A DNA stretch of 64,000 nt from Suttonella indologenes. Its GTDB lineage: Bacteria; Pseudomonadota; Gammaproteobacteria; Cardiobacteriales; Cardiobacteriaceae. Below are positions 1 to 8,052 of this stretch, piece by piece. The stretch lies in the NCBI RefSeq assembly GCF_900460215.1, contig NZ_UHIA01000003.1, positions 561,001-625,000 on the forward strand, written 5' to 3'. The position numbers and the translations under genes are program-made. The first letter of the stretch is position 1. Every line of letters starts with the position of its first letter. The notes under the pieces are model-generated. The model saw nothing but the letters and a program-made list of their open reading frames with translations, was not told the DNA's origin and did not search any database.

Positions 1-3000
1 ACTTGGGCTTTATCTTTAGCTTCTGCAACTTTAGCATTTGCTGTTTCTACTGCCGCTTTTTCATCTGGATTGATCAAATTGTTGGCACTGACTTCAGTCA
101 GTTTATCTTTTGCTTCTTTTGCCGCTTGTTCGGCAGCGGCTACTGCTGCTTTTGCTGTTTGGATTTTTTCCGCTGCTTCTGCCGCTTCTGCTGCGTCATC
201 TTTGCCGTTGCTGTCTTGGTCATTGACACTCGGCACCGCTACTGTTGCAACTTTATCCGTACGTTCTTGTAAGACAGTTTTCTCTGCATTATCCGCCAGA
301 AGATTTATCGCGACTTGGGCTTTATCTTTGGCTTCTGTAACTTTGGCATTTGCTGCTTCTACCGCCGCTTTTTCATCTGGATTGATCAGATTATCACTAT
401 TGACTTGAGCAAACATTGCTTGTGCATCTTTTGCCGCTTGTTCGGCAGCGGCTACTGCTGTTTCTGCTGTTTGCAGCAGTTTTTCCGCCGCTTCTGCCGC
501 TTCTGCTGCGTCATCTTTGTCGTTGCTGTCTTGGTCATTGATCGCAGGAACAGTTACTGTTGCAACTTTATCCATACGTCCTTGCAAGGCGATTTTCTCT
601 GCACTGTCTGCTAGAAGATTTATCGCGACTTGGGCTTTATCTTTAGCTTCTGCAACTTTAGCATTTGCTGCTTCTACTGCCGCTTTTTCAGCTGGATTGA
701 TCAAATTGTTGGCACTGACTTCAGTCAGTTTATCTTTTGCATCTTTTGCCGCTTGTTCGGCAGCCGCTACCGCTGCTTCTGCCGCTTCTACTGCGTCATC
801 TTTGTCGTTGCTGTCTTGGTCATTGATCGCAGGAACACTTACTGTTGCAACTTTATCCGTACGTTCTTGCAAGGCGGTTTTCTCTGCACTGTCTGTTAGA
901 GCATCTATTGCTTTTTGTGCTTCCGCTTTAGCTGTTGCAACTTTAGCGTTCGCTGCTTCTACCGCCGTTTTTTCATCTGGATTGATCAAATTGTTGGCAC
1001 TGACTTCAGCCAGTTTATCTTTTGCTTCTTTTGCCGCTTGTTCGGCAGCGGCTACTGCTGTTTCTGCTGTTTGCAACAGTTTTTTCGCTGCTTCTGCCAC
1101 TTCTGCTGCGTCGTCTTTGTCGTTGCTGTCTTGGTCATTGATCGCAGGAACAGTTACTGTTTTGACTGCATTTGCGCGTCCTTGTAAGGCGGTTTTCTCT
1201 GCACTGTCTGTTAGAGCATCTATTGCTTTTTGTGCTTCCGCTTTAGCTGTTGCAACTTTAGCGTTCGCTGCTTCTACCGCCGCTTTTTCATCTGGATTGA
1301 TCAGATTATCACTATTGATTTGAGCAAACATTGCTTGCGCTTCTTGCATAGCTTGTTCGGCTGCTAATACCACGTCTTGCGCTGTTTGGATTTTTTCCGC
1401 TTCGCTTTCGTCCGCATCCTTGATGCCATTATTATTAGCATCATTGACCGCAGGAACAGTTACTGTTTCGACTGCATTTGCACGTTCTTGCAAGGCGGTT
1501 TTCTCTGCGCTATTCGCTAGAAGATTTATCGCGACTTGGGCTTTATCTTTAGCTTCTGCAACTTTAGCATTTGCTGCTTCTACTGCCGCTTTTTCAGCTG
1601 GATTGATCAAATTGTTGGCACTGACTTCAGTCAGTTTATCTTTTGCTTCTTTTGCCGCTTGTTCGGCAGCCGCTACCGCTGCTTCTGCCGCTTCTACTGC
1701 GTCATCTTTGCCGTTGCCATCTTGGTCATTGATCGCAGGAACACTTACTGTTTCGACTGCATTTGCACGTTCTTGCAAGGCGGTTTTCTCTGCGCTATTC
1801 GCTAGAAGATTTATCGCGACTTGGGCTTTATCTTTAGCTTCTGCAACTTTAGCATTTGCTTCTTCTACCGCCGCTTTTTCATCTGGATTGATCAAATTGT
1901 TGGCACTGACTTCAGCCAGTTTATCTTTTGCTTCTTTTGCCGCTTGTTCGGCAGCGGCTACTGCTGTTTCTGCTGTTTGGATTTTTTCCGCTTCGCTTTC
2001 GTCCGCATCCTTGATGCCATTATTATTAGCATCATTGACCGCAGGAACAGTTACTGTTTCGACTGCATTTGCACGTTCTTGCAAGGCGGTTTTCTCTGCG
2101 CTATTCGCTAGAAGATTTATCGCGACTTGGGCTTTATCTTTAGCTTCTGCAACTTTAGCATTTGCTGCATCTACCGCCGCTTTTTCATCTGGATTGATCA
2201 AATTGTCAGCACTGACTTCAGCCAGTTTATCTTTTGCTTCTTTTGCCGCTTGTTCGGCAACGGCTACTGCTGTTTCTGCTGTTTGGAGTTTTTCCGCCGC
2301 TTCTGCCGCTTCTGCTGCGTCATCTTTGTCGTTGCCATCTTGGTCATTGACACTCGGCACCGCTACTGTTGCAACTTTATCCATACGTTCTTGTAAGACA
2401 GTTTTCTCTGCATTATCCGCCAGAAGATTTATCGCGACTTGGGCTTTATCTTTGGCTTCTGTAACTTTGGCATTTGCTGCTTCTACCGCCGCTTTTTCAT
2501 CTGGATTGATCAAATTGTTGGCACTGACTTCAGTCAGTTTATCTTTTGCTTCTTTTGCCGCTTGTTCGGCAGCGGCTACTGCTGTTTCTGCTTCTTGCAG
2601 CAGTTTTTCCGCCACTTCTACTGCGTCATCTTTGTCGTTGCTGTCTTGGTCATTGATCGCAGGAACAGTTACTGTTTTGACTGCATTTGCGCGTCCTTGT
2701 AAGGCGGTTTTCTCTGCACTGTCTGTTAGAGCATCTATTGCTTTTTGTGCTTCCGCTTTAGCTGTTGCAACTTTAGCGTTCGCTGCTTCTACCGCCGCTT
2801 TTTCATCTGGATTGATCAAATTGTCGGCACTGACTTCAGTCAGTTTTGTTTGTGCTTCTTTTGCCGCTTGTTCGGCAGCCGCTACTGCTGTTTCTGCTGT
2901 TTGCAGCAGTTTTTCCGCCGCTTCTGCTGCGTCATCTTTGTCGTTGCTGTCTTGGTCATTGATCGCAGGAACAGTTACTGTTGCAACTTTATCCGTACGT

Positions 3001-3460
3001 TCTCGCAAGGCGGTTTTCTCTGTACTGTCTGCTAGAAGATTTATCGCAGCTTGGGCTTTATCTTTGGCTTCTGTAACTTTAGCATTTACTGCTTTTACCG
3101 CTGCTTTTTCATCTGGATTGATCAGATTATCCCTATTGACTTGAGCAAACATTGCTTGCGCTTCCTGCATAGCTTGCTCGGCGGCTAATATCGCTTCTTG
3201 TGCTGTTTGGAGTTTTTCCGCTTCGCTTTCGTCTGCATCCTTGATGCCATTATCGTTAGCGTCATTGACCTCAGGCAAAGCGACAGGAGTAATTTTATTA
3301 ATTTGTGCACTCAAACTGTCTTTGCTATCCGCACCGTTTATTGCATCATTTGGCAATTTACGCACCGCATCTGCCGCTATTTTACTTGCATCGACAAGTG
3401 CCTTATTTGCATTTTCAATGGCTTGTCTTTCCGCTATTGTGATTAATCCGTCCGCCTGAG
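1..3460 (-). repeat. Tandem 285-315 bp coding repeats of the adhesin, about 11 units
   Basis: The motif CTGGATTGATC (plus strand) recurs at 65, 377, 692, 977, 1292, 1598, 1883, 2189, 2501, 2807 and 3113. Spacings are 312, 315, 285, 315, 306, 285, 306, 312, 306 and 306 bp, all multiples of three, so length changes keep the minus-strand frame. Each unit encodes one loop like DNLINPDE and one acidic loop, either DQDSNDKDDAAE or DANNNGIKDADE. The last fits the 12-residue EF-hand pattern (D1, N3, N5, G6, I7, D9, E12). The variable length sits next to the acidic loop. High identity between units suggests recombination or slippage. Confidence 0.85.
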
Positions 3461-4058
3461 CATCTAAAAGCACTTTTTCTACCGTATTTTGTGCCGCCTG
3501 CGCAGCTTGAACCGCTGCCTTAGCGGTGGCAATTTGTGTTTGTAGACTATCTGACACTGCATTATCATTGTTATTTTTATCTTTCACGGTAAGAGCAATG
3601 CCGCCAGCCAATAGTGGCGCGGCAATCCAAGCAGGATTAAAACTCGCAGCGACCATAGGAGTTTGTATAGTTGTCAATTGCTGGGTTTTTGCCACTTGTT
3701 CTGCCAATAGGTTTACAGAATCATTAACCTGCCCGCTTTCCGGCGTAAACGGATAAAAATTGCCGTCTTCTAAGCGTCCGATGATGGCGCTCTCCGATGA
3801 ATATACGGCAGGATCGTAATAATCACGGATAATCAAATCAGGCTGAGACACATCGCTACCTTCAAATGTAATCAGCAAATCATTACCCGAACGCATGGTT
3901 ACGATATGTTTTGGCGCCAAACCTGTCGTTTGATCCAACAATTCATATTGCATACCTTTTTGTGCCTGAACCACAGAAGCTGCGGCCACTTTTGTTGTGA
4001 TAGATAATGAATTGACTACTGATGAGTCCGTGCGAATATTGACAGTAATTGCCGCCAT
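1..4058 (-). CDS. Giant BapA-like repetitive adhesin, N-terminal part (gene continues past the left edge)
   Basis: The minus-strand frame is open from an ATG at 4058 to the window edge, about 1,352 codons, with GGAGA six bases upstream of the ATG. The first ~130 residues resemble the prefix domain of BapA/LapF-type surface proteins (beta-rich, with a ...TMRSGNDLLITFEG... stretch). A short hydrophobic stretch (WIAAPLLAGGIALTV) follows near residue 150 and then an Asn-rich linker. From about residue 175 the protein is Ala/Glu/Lys-rich and built of tandem 95-105 residue repeats carrying EF-hand-like acidic loops. Proteins of this kind are usually exported by type I secretion and act in adhesion or biofilm. 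The C-terminus, which would carry the secretion signal, is outside the window. The function is inferred from architecture, not from a close homologue. Confidence 0.8.
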   Translation of the reverse strand, partial: MAAITVNIRTDSSVVNSLSITTKVAAASVVQAQKGMQYELLDQTTGLAPKHIVTMRSGNDLLITFEGSDVSQPDLIIRDYYDPAVYSSESAIIGRLEDGNFYPFTPESGQVNDSVNLLAEQVAKTQQLTTIQTPMVAASFNPAWIAAPLLAGGIALTVKDKNNNDNAVSDSLQTQIATAKAAVQAAQAAQNTVEKVLLDAQADGLITIAERQAIENANKALVDASKIAADAVRKLPNDAINGADSKDSLSAQINKITPVALPEVNDANDNGIKDADESEAEKLQTAQEAILAAEQAMQEAQAMFAQVNRDNLINPDEKAAVKAVNAKVTEAKDKAQAAINLLADSTEKTALRERTDKVATVTVPAINDQDSNDKDDAAEAAEKLLQTAETAVAAAEQAAKEAQTKLTEVSADNLINPDEKAAVEAANAKVATAKAEAQKAIDALTDSAEKTALQGRANAVKTVTVPAINDQDSNDKDDAVEVAEKLLQEAETAVAAAEQAAKEAKDKLTEVSANNLINPDEKAAVEAANAKVTEAKDKAQVAINLLADNAEKTVLQERMDKVATVAVPSVNDQDGNDKDDAAEAAEAAEKLQTAETAVAVAEQAAKEAKDKLAEVSADNLINPDEKAAVDAANAKVAEAKDKAQVAINLLANSAEKTALQERANAVETVTVPAVNDANNNGIKDADESEAEKIQTAETAVAAAEQAAKEAKDKLAEVSANNLINPDEKAAVEEANAKVAEAKDKAQVAINLLANSAEKTALQERANAVETVSVPAINDQDGNGKDDAVEAAEAAVAAAEQAAKEAKDKLTEVSANNLINPAEKAAVEAANAKVAEAKDKAQVAINLLANSAEKTALQERANAVETVTVPAVNDANNNGIKDADESEAEKIQTAQDVVLAAEQAMQEAQAMFAQINSDNLINPDEKAAVEAANAKVATAKAEAQKAIDALTDSAEKTALQGRANAVKTVTVPAINDQDSNDKDDAAEVAEAAKKLLQTAETAVAAAEQAAKEAKDKLAEVSANNLINPDEKTAVEAANAKVATAKAEAQKAIDALTDSAEKTALQERTDKVATVSVPAINDQDSNDKDDAVEAAEAAVAAAEQAAKDAKDKLTEVSANNLINPAEKAAVEAANAKVAEAKDKAQVAINLLADSAEKIALQGRMDKVATVTVPAINDQDSNDKDDAAEAAEAAEKLLQTAETAVAAAEQAAKDAQAMFAQVNSDNLINPDEKAAVEAANAKVTEAKDKAQVAINLLADNAEKTVLQERTDKVATVAVPSVNDQDSNGKDDAAEAAEAAEKIQTAKAAVAAAEQAAKEAKDKLTEVSANNLINPDEKAAVETANAKVAEAKDKAQ

Positions 4059-4149
4059 AATGATCTCCAATGTTTCCCAAGAGAATTAAAAAACGTCCGA
4101 AATTTAAGCAGAAAACCCGCTTTCAAATAAAGTATATCCTAGCCCAAAA

Positions 4150-4279
4150 ATGTTTCAACACACAGAGCGACACATAAAGCGTTGTTCTACGTATTACCCT
4201 GAATTGGAAGAGGTTACACCTCTCCCACAAGATTATCCTCCCTAAAGGGAGGGGTTTCAACCGGTAAGGAAATTTTGAT
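4150..4279. repeat. 130-bp dispersed structured repeat, copy A
   Basis: This is nearly identical to 25322-25451 and 45569-45697. It contains internal hairpins: AGAGGTTACACCTCT, and CCTCCC with GGGAGG around a short loop. It has no open frame of note. It lies in the 361-bp gap between the adhesin start and mepA. The rest of that gap (4059-4149 and 4280-4419) holds the upstream regions of the two divergent genes and nothing else I can name. Confidence 0.8.
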
Positions 4280-4419
4280 CTACCGCATTATCCCCAAAAG
4301 ACTAATCCATACAGACTGCTTAACTATATCTTATGCCGCCAATCTATGCTTTCTCTGGCAATCGTCGACAAACGCGATTATTCTTTATTCACTCATCCTA
4401 ACAGTTTAAGACAAATATC

Positions 4420-5283
4420 ATGAAAAAAACCGCCCTCCTCTTCGCTGCCGCCTATATTTTGCAAGCCCAAGCCGCTTATAAAGAAGTTCCTAATGATTGG
4501 AGCCGCATTCAAATCCCCAGTTCTCATGCGCCGATGGCGGTCGGCAGTGCTTCCAACGGCTGCCAATTCGGTGCGCAAATTCTGCCCGAGCAAGGCATCG
4601 GCTATTTCGATATCCGCCGTTTTCGCAACCGTTTCTACGGTCAGCCCTCAACCATTGCCTTGGTGCAAAGCATGGGGCAATTTGTCTATCAAACGACCGG
4701 CGAAGCCATGCTGATCGGCGATTTAAGCCAGCCGATCGGCGGATTGATGAGTTATGCCCATGTCAGTCATCAAAACGGGCTGGATGTTGATGTGTATTTC
4801 GCCAGCGTACAACAAGGGCAAATTCCCGATAAAGACTATGAAGCCCCGACTGTGGTCGATAAAGCCAAAGGCATCATGAGATTAGAACGCTGGAAACCCG
4901 CTTACCGCCAAGCTCTGTATGCAATCGCCACGCATCCCGATACCGACCGCATTTTTGTCAATTCCATTATCAAACAGCATCTTTGCCAAACGGAAACGGA
5001 CCGAGATTGGCTGCGCAAAATCCGTCCTTGGGGCGGACATGACGGGCATTTTCATGTGCGTCTGCGCTGTCCGGCAAACAATGAATTGTGTCAAAGTCAA
5101 AAACCCGTACCGGCGGGCGACGGCTGCAATGAGGGCTTAGACAAATGGATACGCGACCAAAGTAATGCCATTCTTAATCCTAAGCCGGCAAAACCGACAG
5201 CGCCGAAACCGCGCTCCGAGCCGCCGCAAACCTGCCTGATGCTGCTGCTTGAAATGCAGGGCAAATCAGGCATGAGCAAATAG
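4420..5283 (+). CDS. mepA: Penicillin-insensitive murein endopeptidase MepA
   Basis: A periplasmic LAS-type (M74) metallopeptidase that cuts D-Ala-mDAP cross-links in peptidoglycan. The 287 residues begin with a signal peptide (about residues 1-18). The metal-site motifs are present: H117 and D124 in SHQNGLDVD, and the WGGHDGHFHVR block with H207, H210 and H212. Length is close to E. coli MepA (274). The C-terminal tail is Pro/Lys-rich and not conserved. It is transcribed alone, with a separate promoter for the next gene. The divergent gene is the giant adhesin. Confidence 0.92.
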   Translation: MKKTALLFAAAYILQAQAAYKEVPNDWSRIQIPSSHAPMAVGSASNGCQFGAQILPEQGIGYFDIRRFRNRFYGQPSTIALVQSMGQFVYQTTGEAMLIGDLSQPIGGLMSYAHVSHQNGLDVDVYFASVQQGQIPDKDYEAPTVVDKAKGIMRLERWKPAYRQALYAIATHPDTDRIFVNSIIKQHLCQTETDRDWLRKIRPWGGHDGHFHVRLRCPANNELCQSQKPVPAGDGCNEGLDKWIRDQSNAILNPKPAKPTAPKPRSEPPQTCLMLLLEMQGKSGMSK

Positions 5284-5293
5284 CAATTCCGGC

Positions 5294-5321
5294 TTTGCAA
5301 ATAGGCAAATGCCGCTATAAT
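5294..5321 (+). promoter_or_regulatory. Putative sigma70 promoter of the ACP-like lipoprotein gene
   Basis: A TTTGCA hexamer at 5294-5299 and a perfect TATAAT at 5316-5321 are 16 bp apart, ending about 31 bp upstream of the lipoprotein start, with AAGGAAA as ribosome site. The -35 match is weak. Confidence 0.4.
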
Positions 5322-5352
5322 GTAAAGCCCAATTTAATAAAGGAAACAAGAT

Positions 5353-5868
5353 ATGAAATATTCTTTCTTATTCGCTTCAGCCATTGCTGCGACTTTAGCC
5401 GGCTGTGCTTCATCCAATCATGATGACAAAGCAGGAGTAGTCACACCTGCCGATGCGGCAAGCCCGAATCAGCAGGTTCCTACTTTTGAACAAGTCATAC
5501 ATTTAGCTTATCAATGCAGGGGCAGCGACGGCAAAGTAGCGCCTTTATTAGTCGCGGGTTACGGCATGGTGAATGGCGAGCCGGTTGCCGCTCAGCTGAC
5601 AATTGGCGAATCTACATCTCCTGCCTTAGCATTAGTGAAAGACGCGCCGAATACCGATACCATCAACACCTTTTTCGGCAACGGCGTGACTTGGACGACC
5701 GAACGCGCCACTTTGCAAAACATCGGACAAGCACAAGGTATCATGCTTACTCGCCGCCAAATGATCGAAGTCAATGGCAAACAAGAAGAAGTAGACAACA
5801 TCATGCTCAAAGATTGCTCAGTCGATCCGGCGGCAACCCAAAGCCTCGTGCAGCAAAAAGCCAATTAA
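5353..5868 (+). CDS. Lipoprotein with adhesin-complex-protein / lysozyme-inhibitor-like domain
   Basis: 171 residues with a lipoprotein signal peptide (lipobox ATLAGC, Cys18). After a linker, a YQCRGSDG motif starts a domain of about 100 residues that ends with ...NTFFGNGVTW... and ...NIMLKDCS. This spacing of two Cys residues and the closing KDCS resemble the Neisseria adhesin complex protein (ACP) and, more loosely, MliC/PliC inhibitors of C-type lysozyme. An envelope-associated inhibitor is the likely role, inferred from motif similarity only. Lying just downstream of mepA, it shares the theme of peptidoglycan turnover and protection. Confidence 0.6.
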   Translation: MKYSFLFASAIAATLAGCASSNHDDKAGVVTPADAASPNQQVPTFEQVIHLAYQCRGSDGKVAPLLVAGYGMVNGEPVAAQLTIGESTSPALALVKDAPNTDTINTFFGNGVTWTTERATLQNIGQAQGIMLTRRQMIEVNGKQEEVDNIMLKDCSVDPAATQSLVQQKAN

Positions 5869-5890
5869 CAAGCTTTACAGCAATGATACA

Positions 5891-5912
5891 AAAAGGGCGT
5901 TTAGCCCTTTTT
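5891..5912 (+). terminator. Rho-independent terminator of the lipoprotein gene
   Basis: AAAAGGGC and GCCCTTTT pair around a five-base loop, followed by further T residues, 22 bp after the lipoprotein stop. Confidence 0.8.
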
Positions 5913-6021
5913 GTGTTTATGAAAGTCTTCTTTTCACCAATTGCCGCAAAAGCCTTGTGCTATCATAGCCACCCCTCGCAGGCTGAAACCCTGCCTTTAT
6001 TATTATCTTGATGAGTCTGCC

Positions 6022-7863
6022 ATGCATCTAATTCGCCATACTTTTTTGCTAATCGTCTTTTATATTTTGTCTGCTTTCGGCGCTTGGGCGCAGGACATCG
6101 CCCCTTTTAAATCCGTATTCATTCCCGAGATTAGCCAAACACCGCTGGAACAAGGCTATCAAACCGATATCCGCATTGATATTCCTACAGGCTACTATCT
6201 CTATGCCGACAAATTGCGCCTTGAAGATCCTGCGCTTGATGACATGCAGCTATACTTCAGCCCGAGCAAGGAAAAACAAGACCCCTTCTTCGGACTGGTA
6301 CAAATCTATGACGAGCAACATCCTGTTCTGATTGAAATTCAGCACCCCCATCCGCAAGACAGTTTCACGCTGCACGCCCAAGGCTGCCAAGACGGCGTCA
6401 TCTGCTATCCGCCGGACAAATGGCAACTCTCTCTTGCCGCCGGCAGCGACATTGCCGCCGCACCTGTCAGCAATAAAGGCTTTTTGCAGCAACAAATCGC
6501 CGCCAACTCAGCTTCCACCGCAGCTGCTCCGACTACTCCGTCCTCAAGCGCGGCAAACCCCGCTGCCGCCGCAACGCCTGCCGCCGTCCCGCCCTCCGGT
6601 CAAGAAGACGCGCTCGGACAACGCCTTGCCGCCAATTATTGGCAAACCCTGCCTTGGCTGCTGCTCTTAGGCATCGGGCTGAGCTTTACCGCCTGCGTAT
6701 ATCCGCTGATTCCGATTGTGACCAGCCTTGTAGTCGGCAAAAACAGCAGCAGCGCCAGAAGCTACGCTCTCATCAGTCTCTACGTGTTGGGCATGGGCTT
6801 GGCAATGGCATTGCTCGGCGCAGTATTCGGACTGTTTAACCAACTCAATCTGCAAGCCGCCCTGCAAAAACCTTGGGTCATCCTCATCGTCGCGGCATTT
6901 TTCGTGCTGCTCTCGCTGTCCATGTTCGACGTCTATACCCTGCAAACCCCGCGCTTCTTACAGAAAAAAATCGACCGCATCAGCCGCAAACAAGAGAGCG
7001 GCTCCGCCCTCGGCGCAATTATCCTAGGCGCATTATCCATCTTAATCGTTAGCCCCTGCGCCACCCCCGTACTCACCGCCTTACTCATCTACACCACACA
7101 AACCACCGCCGCCCACGGCGCGCTTGCCCTCTTTGTCTTCGGTATCGGCACCGGTTTACCGCTGCTGCTCTTTGCCGGCATGCTGCGCCGCTTTATGCCT
7201 AAAGCAGGCAATTGGATGATTGTCATCAAACAAATCTACGGCATTATGATGCTTGCCATCGCTCTATGGCTGATTACTCGCATCCTGCCGGCACTGTGGG
7301 CATGGGGCTTATGGGCATTATTCGCGCTGGCACTCGCCGTCTTCTTTGAGGTGCAGCAAGGCAGTGCCGCCGGCAAAGCCCGACATCTCTTTGCTTTTTT
7401 ACGCTATCTCGCCCTGCTTGCCGCCTTTATCGCCGCACAAAACGCCCTTGCGCCCTCCTCATCTGCGCATCAAGGCAATCCGCAAAACTATCATGCACCC
7501 TTTGTGCAGCTTAACGATGCCGCCGCGCTCAAACAAGCAATGGCGGACAGCAACCAGCCCGTGATAGTGGATTTTTATGCCGACTGGTGCGTCGCCTGCA
7601 AAGTCTGGGAACGCGACATCTGGCAAAATCCCGAATTTGCGCAAAGCCTCGCCCCCTACCGCCTGCTAAAAATAGACGTTACCGCCTATACCGAAGAACA
7701 CAAAGCCCTATTTCGCGAAATGAACCTTGTCGCGCCGCCGGCAGTCATCTTCTATCCGCCGCACAGCCAAAGCCTCGCCGCCGATAATGGGCGCATCATC
7801 GGCGAAATGCGCGCCAAAGACTTTAGCGCCTATTTGGCAAACAAAGAAATAGCGATGCAATAA
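6022..7863 (+). CDS. dsbD: Thiol:disulfide interchange protein DsbD
   Basis: An inner-membrane reductase that carries electrons from cytoplasmic thioredoxin to periplasmic partners such as DsbC and cytochrome c maturation proteins. All three parts are visible in 613 residues. The signal peptide and N-terminal immunoglobulin-like domain carry the QGCQDGVICYPP Cys pair. An Ala/Pro linker follows, then the eight-helix membrane domain with Cys in FTACVYPL and VSPCATP, and finally the C-terminal thioredoxin-fold domain with WCVACK (about C523/C526). I place the start at ATG 6022, because it opens the signal peptide; upstream in-frame codons add only unrelated residues. Confidence 0.93.
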   Translation: MHLIRHTFLLIVFYILSAFGAWAQDIAPFKSVFIPEISQTPLEQGYQTDIRIDIPTGYYLYADKLRLEDPALDDMQLYFSPSKEKQDPFFGLVQIYDEQHPVLIEIQHPHPQDSFTLHAQGCQDGVICYPPDKWQLSLAAGSDIAAAPVSNKGFLQQQIAANSASTAAAPTTPSSSAANPAAAATPAAVPPSGQEDALGQRLAANYWQTLPWLLLLGIGLSFTACVYPLIPIVTSLVVGKNSSSARSYALISLYVLGMGLAMALLGAVFGLFNQLNLQAALQKPWVILIVAAFFVLLSLSMFDVYTLQTPRFLQKKIDRISRKQESGSALGAIILGALSILIVSPCATPVLTALLIYTTQTTAAHGALALFVFGIGTGLPLLLFAGMLRRFMPKAGNWMIVIKQIYGIMMLAIALWLITRILPALWAWGLWALFALALAVFFEVQQGSAAGKARHLFAFLRYLALLAAFIAAQNALAPSSSAHQGNPQNYHAPFVQLNDAAALKQAMADSNQPVIVDFYADWCVACKVWERDIWQNPEFAQSLAPYRLLKIDVTAYTEEHKALFREMNLVAPPAVIFYPPHSQSLAADNGRIIGEMRAKDFSAYLANKEIAMQ

Positions 7864-8052
7864 ATACAGTACCTTAAGGTCAAAATGGGATTTAGAGATG
7901 CACATTTCGTCAGGAGAAGTGCTTGGCATAATCTCATGTTGACCTTAAGAGACTATAGTATAGTCAAAGAATTGAAAAAGTATTACGGCGTTGGCGCGCC
8001 TTGCCGTACGCTCTTGTACTGTCTGCGGCTCGCCGCCTTGTACTACTTTTTC

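Noticed and set aside
3..3144. Long plus-strand frames across the repeat region, Cys/Phe-rich or Ser/Ala-rich
   Set aside because: They are antisense shadows of the minus-strand adhesin. They have no ribosome sites and low-complexity translations, whereas the minus frame has a good start and a family-like N-terminal domain.
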